Of a stretch of DNA of 13,750 nucleotides, positions 6,637 to 13,057 are shown piece by piece (the stretch's first letter is position 1; each line of letters starts with the position of its first letter). The notes beneath the pieces were generated by a model. It had not been told where the DNA came from. It searched no databases and saw only the letters and a list, made by a program, of their open reading frames with translations. The position numbers and the translations under genes were made by a program. The stretch is from Baffinella frigidus (Eukaryota > Cryptophyceae > Cryptomonadales > Baffinellaceae): positions 238,834 to 252,583 of the forward strand of contig MU646572.1 of assembly GCA_026770585.1 (NCBI GenBank). The letters are read 5' to 3'.

Positions 6637-7288
6637 AAAGAACAGGACGGAGGGGTGGCGATTCTTAATTTATAAGAACGGCGGGGCGAGCGTTGAATGA
6701 GAACGAAGCAGCAACCATTTCCCCACGAACTTTTCACTTAATTTTTTTTGGGCCCATAGAACACCTGGACCTCAGTGGACAACGTCTTCGAATCCGAGGG
6801 CGAGATCAACGCTACACAGGAGTTACTCGAAATTCAGGTACAGCGTTTGAAACCCATCGGTGCGCGGGCCTTAGATAATTCAGCACAATTAAGGCACGCG
6901 CTCAACTCGATCGGTGTGGACCTTAAATGTGGACTTTAAATCCAGTACATAAACACTCTCGGAAACCCAATTTTCCCCAGATGTTTCCGGCCCGAAAATT
7001 TGCTAGCTCCATTCTCCGGGGGGGTAAGCGATTTTAGCTCTCTTTTTTTTCGCGGAGGGTGTACGGTCCTCAAGTTTTGCTCAGGTCCGCAAAACACAGG
7101 CATGTACGGTTGTTGAAGGCCCGCAGAGAAACCCTTCGGTGTGCGGTTCTTATTTTAGTAAGGTCCACAAATCACACGCAGGTGTGTACCTTACTCTGTG
7201 GGTCCTTAATTTCAAGCAACCCCTGCATTACATAGCATTCGCCAAGTGATGCTGGCGTAAAGTAAAGAGGAACCTCAACTCGGTCACA
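6637..7288. other. No recognisable gene
   Basis: AT/GC-mixed sequence with short repeats. ACTCGAAATTCAG at about 6825 recurs near 3149, and AGGTCCGCAAAACACA / AGGTCCACAAATCACA recur at about 7083 and 7160. I see no convincing coding stretch on either strand. Confidence 0.4.
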
Positions 7289-7386
7289 TAGGGGTACCTC
7301 GCTCGTAAGGAGCCGCGCCCCCCCCTAGGACCACTGTAGGCCTACTGTAGGGTCCTGGGGGGGGGGCGCTTCCTTATTCGTGAGTA
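7289..7386. mobile_element. Degraded family A element
   Basis: Left end TAGGGGTACCTCGCTCGTAA and right end CTTCCTTATTCGTGAG with a shortened CCTAGGACC...GGTCCT core and C/G runs. About 98 bp, both termini mutated. Confidence 0.65.
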
Positions 7387-7391
7387 ACATC

Positions 7392-7618
7392 TATCCCTTA
7401 AGTCGCCAGTAGGCTCATACGCTCTACTGTAGGGCTCTAGGACCTGCCTGGGACCTGCCTAGGACCTGTCGGGGGTCAATTTTGACCCCCTGGTCACTTT
7501 AATAGGGTAACGGCCTGAAAATGGGGTAGTTAGGCCTACGGCATTGCCTAGGACCTCCTACCGTAGGCCGAGACTTTTTTGGTCCTAGGATCCCGTTAGC
7601 CTATGAACTTAAGGGATA
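7392..7618. mobile_element. Family C element interrupted by a family D element
   Basis: Left end TATCCCTTAAGTCGCCAGTA and standard core up to GGTCACTT at about 7500; the final CTTAAGGGATA lies at 7608-7618. Between them sits the family D copy 7503-7603. Removing it leaves a family C element of nearly standard form with a few extra bases. Confidence 0.8.
7503..7603. mobile_element. Family D element with most of its right arm deleted, nested
   Basis: The left arm ACGGCCTGAAAATGGGGTAG through GAGACTTTTTTGGTCCTAGG matches 3653 onward; the right arm is reduced to CCCGTTAGCC. TA remains at both ends. It interrupts the family C element, so it arrived later. Confidence 0.8.
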
Positions 7619-7684
7619 GCATTCGCCAATAACCCCACCAAACCGTCTCTCCCTGCCAACCCCCCGCCCATAGAGCATGGGGTG

Positions 7685-7757
7685 TGAGCCTCGGTCGGAC
7701 AGGTGATGAGCCTCGATGGTTGACTAATGAAGGTAAGTTATCTCTCGCTTGTGTGTC
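7685..7757. repeat. Inverted copy of the 6522-6606 segment
   Basis: GAGCCTCGGTCGGACAGGTG through CTCGCTTGTGTGT is the reverse complement of 6522-6606 with several substitutions and fewer 22-bp units. Confidence 0.75.
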
Positions 7758-7926
7758 GGGCCTTGGCCGGCGCGGCCTCGCCCCTCCTAAGCGGGGTCTC
7801 ATCTGGTAGCGAAGGTCGTTCCGGGGCTCTGTTCGGGGGGTGGGCAGAAGAGATGGTTTGGTGGTGGTATTGTGACAGGCACGCGGGCTGGCTGGCAGGT
7901 TGGTCGCCGTAGGCTCGTGCCCACTC

Positions 7927-8031
7927 TATCCCTCAAGTGCCCAGGTAGTCAAATTTGACGGCCAAGAGGTCCTAGGCAGGTCCTAGGACCCTACGGTAGG
8001 GCGTATGAGCCTACTGGTCACTTAAGGGATA
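7927..8031. mobile_element. Family C element, 105 bp, inverted orientation
   Basis: Starts TATCCCTCAAGTGCCC and ends GGTCACTTAAGGGATA, with the core in the opposite sense to 873. Exactly 105 bp including the TAs. Confidence 0.85.
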
Positions 8032-8034
8032 CAC

Positions 8035-8054
8035 TATCCCTTAAGTGACCATAG
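8035..8054. mobile_element. Solo family C terminus
   Basis: TATCCCTTAAGTGACCATAG starts three bases after the preceding family C element and then diverges. A tip-to-tip remnant. Confidence 0.6.
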
Positions 8055-8077
8055 GGTGAATATTCGCCTGACGTCGT

Positions 8078-8099
8078 AAGCACCTCTGCAGAGGTGCTT
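8078..8099. repeat. 22-bp perfect palindrome
   Basis: AAGCACCTCTG and its exact complement with no spacer, extended by imperfect CCTGA / TTTCAGG flanks. Function unknown. Confidence 0.8.
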
Positions 8100-8611
8100 T
8101 CAGGCTGGGTGTGCCGCAGGCATGTGGTTCTCGATTGGTGTTTCTGTTGCCTCAGCGCATGCGCTCGCGTGCTCTCTTTGTTGCCTGTGTGAGTGGTCAT
8201 CTGTGAGGCATTAATGAAGGAGCTCTTCTCCCCGTGATGCGGCTGAACCGTCTTGAGGCTGCTTCTCCCGGCAAAAACGTTAACGCCCAACTTTGAGGGT
8301 GCTCGTCCGCAGCTAGAGTCACCCTAGACGGCTTGATCAGAACGAGTGGTCGAAATGGCAGGAGGTCTCCCCAGTGAAGTGCACGCAGCCTATTCGCGAG
8401 TAGCCCAACATCACTGGAGCTTTAATGCACAGAGCGGGCACCAGCCTACGGCGAGGCGCCCTCGACGCGCGGGTCCCAACGGATGGCCTACCGTGCACGT
8501 ACTCGAAAATAAGGTCCACCACGCCGTAGGAGCCTACAGTAGGTCTGTGCCTACATGTACAGGGATGTCCGGGCTGCAAAAACACCCTTGGTCGAGCCTC
8601 GGTCGGCGTCT
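8100..8611. other. No recognisable gene
   Basis: Open frames of 80-90 codons occur on both strands (8018-8290 minus, 8337-8585 minus, 8346-8621 plus). They overlap each other and none has a recognisable domain. Confidence 0.4.
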
Positions 8612-8686
8612 GTGTTCTTAAATGAGTACCTGCGGGTTGACTAAACGCGAGTTTCGGTCAAACCTCCGGTACTAATTTAAGAACAC
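8612..8686. mobile_element. Family F foldback element, best copy
   Basis: GTGTTCTTAA...GTACC...GGTTGACT in the left half mirrors GGTCAAACC...GGTAC...TTAAGAACAC in the right half. The 75-bp stem is interrupted by a few mismatches. Related cores are at 1865 and 5028. Confidence 0.7.
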
Positions 8687-8850
8687 GCAGGCCTTAAATC
8701 CAGCCCTTACGTCTCATCTCGTCCCACCTTGCCTTCTGGCTCGCTCGCGGTCGTATTTTGACAATTTATTAAACCTCGCCCCCCCCCCCCTCTCCCTCCC
8801 GGGAGGCGCGTCAGTCTTTCGGTCTCTCGCGGGGCTTTTCGGAGCCTCTT

Positions 8851-9456
8851 GGGCCTGCTTTCGCGAGTATGACTGACACCTGCTCCAGATGGCGTGTTCA
8901 GAACGTAGGACCTACGATAGCAGTTGGGGAAACTCCTAATTAAGCATTAGGGAGTCCTAATTAACCATTAGGGAGTCCTAATTAACAATTAGGGATTTCT
9001 AATTGGCAATCCCGAACACTCCGAATCAACAATTAGCATTTCCTAATTAACCATTAGGGATTCCTAACGAAACATTAGGGATGCCTAAGTAACAGTTTGG
9101 ACCTGCTCCAGGTTTTCTTTTTCAGAACGTAGAAGGGCAGGCCCGCCCCCCGATTGCTAATAAGGAACCCCTAATGGTTAATTAGGAGTGTGCCTAATTG
9201 TTACCTTGGAGTCCCTAATTGTTAATAAGGATCAGTAACTGCTAGTTATCGGGCCTGCTTTCGCGAGGATAACCGATACCTACTCCAAATGGTTTATTCA
9301 GAACGTAGAACACTCCTAATGGACAATAAGGACACTCCCCATTGACAGTTAGGGGCACCCCCAATTAACCTTTGGGATTCCGAATTCACAATTAAGGACA
9401 CTCCCAATCAACACTTAGGGATTCCCAATTAACACATAGGGCCCCAAATTAATAAC
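8851..9456. repeat. AT-rich palindromic ~21-bp array, left part
   Basis: Units of the type CCTAATTAACAATTAGGGA, themselves near-palindromes, repeat from about 8935 with many variants. A unique-looking block (GGCCTGCTTTCGCGAG...CAGAACGTAG) occurs at 8852 and 9252, a 400-bp spacing that suggests a higher-order repeat. Confidence 0.8.
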
Positions 9457-9506
9457 CTGGTCCATAGCTTGTTGCACAGCCGTGAAACGCGTCCTTGGCG
9501 TTCTCG
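9457..9506 (-). pseudogene. Short copy 1 of the J-domain exon, frameshifted
   Basis: The minus reading starts at GAGAACGCCAAGGACGCG and matches the 3' half of the exon at 10056-10153, but one extra T after GCG shifts the frame. It is joined to array DNA at GGAATCC|CGAG, exactly as in the short copy at 9867-9919. Confidence 0.75.
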
Positions 9507-9641
9507 GGATTCCTAATCAAACAATTAGGAATTCCGATCTAACCATCACAAACACTCCTAATAACAATTAGGGAATCCTTATTAGGGATCCGTCATTAAC
9601 AATTCGGACCTGCTCCTAGGGATTCCTCATGAACAATTCGG
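9507..9641. repeat. AT-rich palindromic array between exon copies
   Basis: Degenerate CCTAAT...ATTAGGGA units. Includes a GGACCTGCTCC fragment (about 9606), equal to the exon's terminal GGAGCAGGTCC in the minus sense. Confidence 0.7.
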
Positions 9642-9725
9642 ACCTGCTCCATAGCTTGCTGAACAGCCGTGAACGCGTCCTTGGCGTTCTCGAAGGGGTT
9701 CTTGTCCGGATGAAAACATAGCACC
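9642..9725 (-). pseudogene. Long copy 1 of the J-domain exon, truncated
   Basis: Minus reading in frame: VLCFHPDKNPFENAKDAF then TAVQQAMEQ and GTCC. It retains the HPD motif but lacks the first residues (HYRKL) and their splice acceptor, because homology to 10056-10153 stops within codon V. Differences include synonymous CTA for CTG and a conservative L to F. Confidence 0.8.
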
Positions 9726-9866
9726 GTAACAATATAGCAGTCAGAAATACTCCTAATTACCCATTAGGGATTCCTAATTAACAATTGGGATACTTCTTAT
9801 TAACAATTATGGATTCCTGGGGTCCCTAATTAACACTTAGGGTCTCCTAAGTAACAGTTTGGAGGC

Positions 9867-9919
9867 GGACCTGCTCCATAGTTTGCTGAATAGCCGTGAA
9901 CGCGTCCTTGGCGTTCTCG
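9867..9919 (-). pseudogene. Short copy 2 of the J-domain exon, in frame
   Basis: The minus reading ENAKDAFTAIQQTMEQ is open and ends CAG|GTCC. It has the same left junction as short copy 1, about 410 bp away, matching the spacing of the two long copies. The array and exon pieces were therefore duplicated together. Confidence 0.8.
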
Positions 9920-10052
9920 GGATTCCTAAGCAACAATAAGGGATTCCTAACTAACAATTTCGAACACTCCTAATAACAATTAGGGAATCTTAATTAGGGA
10001 TTCGTAATTAACAATTAGGACCTGCTCCTCAGGATTCCTACTTAACGATTAG
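9920..10052. repeat. AT-rich palindromic array adjoining the full exon copy
   Basis: The same CCTAATTAACAATTAGG units. In the minus sense this is the sequence that follows the exon's donor site. Confidence 0.7.
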
Positions 10053-10055
10053 GAC

Positions 10056-10153
10056 CTGCTCCATAGCTTGCTGAACAGCCGTGAACGCGTCCTTGGCGTT
10101 CTCGAAGGGGTTCTTGTCCGGATGGAGACACAGCACCAGCTTGCGGTAGTGCC
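10056..10153 (-). CDS. J-domain exon with intact HPD motif (DnaJ/HSP40 family)
   Basis: Seen: the minus reading is HYRKLVLCLHPDKN then PFENAKDAFTAVQQAMEQ, 98 nt, bounded by CAACAG before and GTCC after. Known: helix II (YRKL.L..), the HPD loop and helix III (A...F..V..A) define the J domain, which stimulates Hsp70 ATPase; HPD is the essential contact. The two bases before His complete an Arg codon begun in the exon at 10895-10943, giving ERLRRHYRKL, a typical helix II. The close HPDKN / AK.AF.AV..A spacing recalls DNAJC8/SPF31-type or plant DUF3444-type J proteins (inference). Three partial copies lie at 9457, 9642 and 9867. What follows the donor is repeat DNA, so the protein's C-terminus is not found. 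Confidence 0.8.
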
Positions 10154-10894
10154 CTGTTGTAGGGGTTATGGTTAAGGGTTGAGGGGGGGGGGGGTTGGTG
10201 TTTGGTGTTTGGTGTTTGGTGTTTGGTGTTTGGTGTTTGGTGTTTGGTATTTGGTGTTTGGGTTTTAGGATTTAGGTTTTAGGGTTTGGGTTTTCGAGTT
10301 TATGGTTTAGGGTTCAGGATTTGGGGTTTGGGGTGTGGGCTTAGGGTTGGTTTGAGGGACTCGTTTTTGTTTGGTTGAGTGTTGACTGTTCAGGGTTTAG
10401 GGTTTAGTCCGTAGTGTTTAATGTTGAGTGTCCAGTGTGTAACGTTTAGGGATCGGGGGTTAGGGCTTATGGTTTATGGTTTATAGTTATGGTTCATGGT
10501 TTATGGTTTATAGTTAAGGTTCATGGTTTATGGTTTATGGTTATGGGTTCAGGGATTCTGTTTTCTGTTTTCTGTTTTCTGGTTATGGGTTCAGGGATTA
10601 TGGTTTCTGGTTTCTGGTTTCTGTTTTTTATGGTTTTTATATTTTTACATTTTGTATATATTTTATGTGTTCATGATTAATGGTTTATGGTTTATGCTGT
10701 ATATATACAGCATACACAGGTTCATGGTTTAGGGTTCAGGGTTCAGGATTTAGGGTTTGGGGTTTAGGGTCTAGGGTTTGTGGGTCAATTTTTTTATGTG
10801 TTTATGATTTTTATGGTTTATGATTAATGGTTTATGGTTTATGCTTTATAGGTTCATGGTTTAGGGTTAGGGGTCTAGGGTTTGGGGGTCTTAC
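10154..10894. repeat. Telomere-like heptads, inverted; candidate intron in the J-domain gene
   Basis: On the plus strand: TTTGGTG heptads (about nine, 10196-10260), then degenerate TTTAGGG, then TTTATGG variants, with an AT-rich stretch around 10620-10680 and a 22-bp perfect palindrome (TATGCTGTATA and complement) at 10693-10714. In the minus sense the block opens GTAAGA and closes CAACAG, joining the two J-domain exons in correct phase (741 bp). Plus-strand open frames here are translations of repeat and are not counted as genes. Confidence 0.75.
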
Positions 10895-10943
10895 GGCGAA
10901 GCCTTTCCGGGTCTGCTGCGATCCTTTGCGACAGACCCAGCAC
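10895..10943 (-). CDS. J-domain exon, helix I and start of helix II
   Basis: Seen: 49 nt in the minus sense reading VLGLSQRIAADPERLR plus one base, preceded by AAATCAG and followed by the strong donor-like GTAAGA. Known: J domains begin D-[LY]-x-x-LG(L/V/I), a short linker, then helix II. The reading joins the exon at 11486 (ending GDLCL, phase 0) to give DLCLVLGLS, and the exon at 10056 (phase 1) to give RRHYRKL. The match in phase, order and domain sense at both junctions is the main reason for treating this 49-nt island, which sits between telomere heptads, as coding. Only one copy is seen. Splice sites are predicted, not shown. Confidence 0.7.
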
Positions 10944-10947
10944 CTGA

Positions 10948-11062
10948 TTTAGGGATTCGGGTTTCGGGATTCGGGTTTCGGGTTTCGGTGTTCGGGTTTC
11001 GGTGTTGAGGTTTCGGGATTCGGGATTCGGGTTTCGGTGTTCAGGTTTCGGGTTTCGAGGCG
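10948..11062. repeat. TTTCGGG variant heptads
   Basis: GGGTTTCGGGATTCGG-type repeats, the reverse complement of the CCCGAAA variant at 395-430. It lies within the candidate intron between the exons at 11486 and 10895. Confidence 0.8.
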
Positions 11063-11093
11063 GCAACAAGCACACGTCACCGAGGGGCATTAG
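11063..11093 (-). pseudogene. Fragment of the J-gene linker exon (3' end only)
   Basis: The minus reading MPLGDVCLL matches PLGDLCL at the end of the exon at 11486. The donor GT is lost (TTG|TTG), so it is probably dead. Confidence 0.6.
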
Positions 11094-11170
11094 GGTGTAA
11101 GGTGTCGGGTGTAGGGTGTAGGGTGTAGGGTGCAGGGTGTAGGGTGTAGGGTGTAGGATGCAGGGCGTAG
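11094..11170. repeat. TGTAGGG variant heptads, first block
   Basis: About ten GTGTAGG-type units with a few variants (GTGTCGG, GTGCAGG). Same variant as the window's first 100 bp, opposite orientation. Confidence 0.85.
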
Positions 11171-11176
11171 GGTTAC

Positions 11177-11242
11177 CAAGCACAAGTCACCAAGGGGCAG
11201 CGACGGCACAGGCGCCCCCCCCTTGGCCTTGAGCACGGCCAT
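11177..11242 (-). pseudogene. Partial second copy of the J-gene linker exon
   Basis: The minus reading MAVLKAKGGAPVPSLPLGDL then CL, followed by GTAACC. Over the last eight codons it differs from the full copy at 11486 at five positions, all synonymous (CTT/CTC, GGT/GGC, GAC/GAT, TTG/CTG, TGC/TGT). Upstream of ATG the match ends and an in-frame stop appears, so the 5' half of the exon is missing. It could be an alternative 3' exon or a relic. Confidence 0.7.
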
Positions 11243-11311
11243 CACCGTGAACCCCATTCTCTAAACCATACACCCCATTCGCCAGCCCCCTTGGTCCCAA
11301 ACCATACCCAG

Positions 11312-11483
11312 GGTGTAGGTTGCAGGGCGTAGCGTTGAGGGTGTAAGGTGTAGGGCGTAGCGTTGAGGGTGTAGGGTGTAGGGTGTAGGGTGTAGGGTGT
11401 AGGGTGTAGGGTGTGGGGTGTAGGGCGTAGGGCGTAGGGTGCAGGGTGTGGGGTGCAGGGTGCAGGGTGCAGGGTGTAGGGAT
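11312..11483. repeat. TGTAGGG variant heptads, second block
   Basis: About 24 heptads, mainly TGTAGGG with TGCAGGG and CGTAGGG. The minus-strand open frames here (repeating LHPTPYT) arise because 7-bp repeats are readable in all three frames in turn; they are not genes. Confidence 0.85.
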
Positions 11484-11485
11484 AC

Positions 11486-11620
11486 CAAACACAGATCGCC
11501 GAGGGGCAGCGACGGCACAGGCGCCCCCCCCTTGGCCTTGAGCACGGCCATAACGCGCGCGACTTCCCCTTCCGGACCACGCAGCTTGGGTTCGGCCTCG
11601 AAGTTCTTGCCCCCGGCATG
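11486..11620 (-). CDS. J-gene linker exon, full copy
   Basis: Seen: 135 nt, 45 codons, phase 0 at both ends. The reading is HAGGKNFEAEPKLRGPEG, EVARVMAVLKAKGGAPVP, SLPLGDLCL. It is preceded by a C-rich pyrimidine tract and CACCAG, an excellent acceptor, and followed by GTATCC. Its last residues (LGDLCL) run directly into VLGLS of the exon at 10895, completing the usual start of a J domain. Partial copies lie at 11063, 11177 and 12192. Synonymous change against the 11177 copy supports past or present constraint on the protein. The part before the J domain matches no family I recognise. Confidence 0.65.
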
Positions 11621-11707
11621 CTGGTGGGAGGGGGGGGGGTCACACTCGTTTTAGATGCGTAAATGTGTTTTGGGCGCGCGCGTCTGTACGGAGGTTTCTG
11701 CGCTATG

Positions 11708-11900
11708 TACAGTGGACCCACCCTAACACATACCCGTCGGGGCCGGACTGATTGGGTATGTGTGGAGGGTAGGTATGCGTTGTGGTGTCCACCCTTCAGG
11801 CAATACTTCCTTGCATGGGGAAATCGGGGGCCGGCCGAAGGAGTATGTGTGGGGGGTAAGTATGTGTTATGGTAGCCTGTGTTAGGGTAGGTGGACTGTA
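11708..11900. mobile_element. 193-bp foldback element with telomere-like termini
   Basis: TACAGTGGACCCACCCTAAC at the left mirrors GTTAGGGTAGGTGGACTGTA at the right with three mismatches, with TA at both ends. The inside holds two related segments about 100 bp apart (GTATGTGTGGRGGGTARGTATG). The plus-strand frame over it gives WVCVEGRYALW and GVCVGGKYVLW, probably a by-product of that duplication. Confidence 0.65.
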
Positions 11901-11935
11901 TGCTGTGACGGCTATGTGTATGTTGGGACGCGCGT

Positions 11936-11962
11936 CACGCAGGGGGCTTGGGGGGTTAGGGA
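11936..11962. repeat. Direct repeat left of the partial hairpin element
   Basis: CACGCAGGGGGCTTGGGGGG then TTAGGGA, 27 bp, matches 12060-12086 with one mismatch. Confidence 0.75.
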
Positions 11963-11966
11963 AGGG

Positions 11967-12060
11967 GGAACACGCAAGGCAGTCACGACCGACCGTCTGG
12001 CTTCGGCGTCCGCGTGACCGGTCACGCGGGCGTTCACGAGCCTGCCGGCGGGGCTGTTCC
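11967..12060. mobile_element. Partial copy of the 49-bp-arm hairpin element
   Basis: Identical or nearly so to 506-599: it contains 40 bp of the left arm and the whole loop, running from GGAAC to GTTCC, but no right arm. It too lies between long direct repeats (27 bp here, 42 bp at the other copy), although the sequences of the repeats differ. Confidence 0.8.
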
Positions 12061-12086
12061 ACGCAGGGGGCTCGGGGGGTTAGGGA
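12060..12086. repeat. Direct repeat right of the partial hairpin element
   Basis: Second 27-bp copy, one mismatch from 11936-11962. Confidence 0.75.
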
Positions 12087-12109
12087 TCCAGGGAAGCTGG
12101 ACTGTCTAG

Positions 12110-12198
12110 CAAATCATGATGATTTGGGCCATAACACAACCATGATAATTTGCTGTGGTCCATAACGCAATCATGATGATTTTCTTTGGGCCATAACA
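12110..12198. repeat. 31-bp tandem repeat derived from exon sequence
   Basis: CCATAACACAACCATGAT-type units begin at 12129, 12160 and 12191 (exact 31-bp period), with a partial one before. The motif CCATAAC(G/A)CG at each unit start is the complement of the CGCGTTATGG found in the linker exon, and the last unit runs into the exon fragment at 12192. Confidence 0.85.
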
Positions 12199-12272
12199 CG
12201 CGCGACTCCCCCTTCGGGCCGCGCAGCTTGGGTTCGGCCTCGAAGTTGTTGCCCCCAGCATGCTGGTGGGAG
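12192..12272 (-). pseudogene. 5' half copy of the J-gene linker exon, frameshifted
   Basis: Minus reading: CACCAG acceptor then HAGGNNFEAEPKLRGPKG; a lost G then shifts the frame. Homology to 11486-11620 ends at TTATGGCC, the same place at which the 11177 copy begins. The two partial copies are therefore complementary halves. Confidence 0.75.
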
Positions 12273-12279
12273 GGGATTG

Positions 12280-12480
12280 GGTTTGTGGGTTGGGGTATGG
12301 GGTTGGGGTTTGGGAGTTAGGGGTTGCGGTTGGGAGGTTAGGGTTTAGGGGGTAGGGTTTGGGTTTAGGGGTTAGGGTTTAGGGTTTAGGGTTTAGGGTT
12401 TAGGGTTTAGGGTTTAGGGTTTAGAGTTCAGGGTTTAGGGTTGAGGGGTGAGGGTTCAGGGTTTTAGGTCTGGGGTTCAA
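12280..12480. repeat. TTTAGGG heptads, first inverted block
   Basis: About nine perfect TTTAGGG units at 12365-12425, with degenerate GGTTTGGGG flanks. G-rich on the plus strand, opposite to the window's left end. Confidence 0.9.
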
Positions 12481-12512
12481 ACCTTGGAAGCCCCGGGTTT
12501 GGAGGCGCCTCA
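12476..12512 (-). pseudogene. Copy of the acidic/Lys exon, 3' end only
   Basis: The minus reading ASKPGASK ends AAG|GTTTGA, a donor-like junction. Matches ASEPGASK at 13058-13138; one change is synonymous (GGG/GGC), one is E to K. Confidence 0.55.
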
Positions 12513-12753
12513 GACCCCCAACCCCAAACCCTACCACCAACCCTCAGAGCCTGCGCAAACCGATGATTTTCGATTTTCGATTCCAAGGCAAAAATGGCTC
12601 CACGGACGCCGGAATCCGGCGGCCTCCAAGGGAAATACGAAGCCTCCCGTTCGACGATTTGCTCAGGTTGTGAGGGTTGGTGACAGCTCCAGAACCTATA
12701 CCGTAAACCCTAGGCTTATCGGTCAGGGGTTTGATTTTGGGACGCAAACTCCA
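12513..12753. other. Unassigned sequence between repeats
   Basis: Open frames run on both strands (12448-12792 plus, 12544-12747 minus), with a plus-strand ATG at 12596 opening MAPRTPESGGLQGKYEAS. Neither strand shows a recognised domain. It has non-repeat composition and could be another exon of unknown affiliation. Confidence 0.35.
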
Positions 12754-12915
12754 GGGCTTCTAGCTCTGTCCGAGTTCAATTTGGGCTCGTAGATATTTCG
12801 ACCCCCCCAAAATTTTACAGGTACATTTCATGGTGGGGTGTCACAATTCACCTGTGAGATTTCGGGGGGGGCAAAATATCTACGAGCCCAAACCGAACCG
12901 GGACAGAGCTAGGGC
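12754..12915. mobile_element. Foldback element of about 160 bp
   Basis: Left arm 12754-12821 (TAGCTCTGTCCGAGTTC...TTTGGGCTCGTAGATATTT...) mirrors 12851-12915, with about ten mismatches and indels. The 29-bp loop is unpaired. Arms contain C/G runs. It lies within the heptad-rich block. Confidence 0.75.
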
Positions 12916-12956
12916 TCAGGGGTTGGGTTTGGGTTTAGGGTTCAGGGTTCAAATCT

Positions 12957-13008
12957 TGGGAGGCGCCGGGTTCTGAGGCGGGCTTGTCTTTTTTCCCTGA
13001 GCACAAAA
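12957..13008 (-). pseudogene. Copy of the acidic/Lys exon, donor lost
   Basis: The minus reading KKDKPASEPGASQD. Against 13058-13138 two codons change synonymously (TCC/TCA, GCT/GCC); the exon-end GT is replaced by AT. Confidence 0.6.
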
Positions 13009-13057
13009 CCCTAGAGCTCTGAACCCTTAAGCACAAAACGCGAACCGCTAAACCAAC

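Noticed and set aside
8078-8099. Palindrome as an intrinsic terminator
   Set aside because: The context is eukaryotic, with no T tract and no gene upstream.
8018-8290. Minus-strand 90-codon frame with HHGEKSSF...HTGNKE, hinting at a C2H2 zinc finger
   Set aside because: The paired cysteines are absent and spacing is wrong. The frame also overlaps family C element ends.
8346-8621. 91-codon plus-strand frame
   Set aside because: It overlaps an 82-codon minus frame in GC-rich sequence and enters a foldback element; no domain or duplication evidence.
8931-10050. CRISPR-like regularly spaced palindromic repeats
   Set aside because: Units are contiguous and degenerate, without unique spacers of constant size, in a eukaryotic telomeric setting.
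10489-10732. Plus-strand open frames rich in Phe/Trp/Val, looking like membrane proteins
   Set aside because: They are translations of TTTATGG/TTCTGG heptads; a 7-bp period visits all frames and gives long stop-poor, hydrophobic nonsense.
11187-11721. Minus-strand frames with repeating LHPTPYT or TLHPAPC
   Set aside because: Products of TGTAGGG repeats. Only the 135-nt island at 11486-11620 and the partial island at 11177-11242 show non-repeat, duplicated, splice-bounded sequence.
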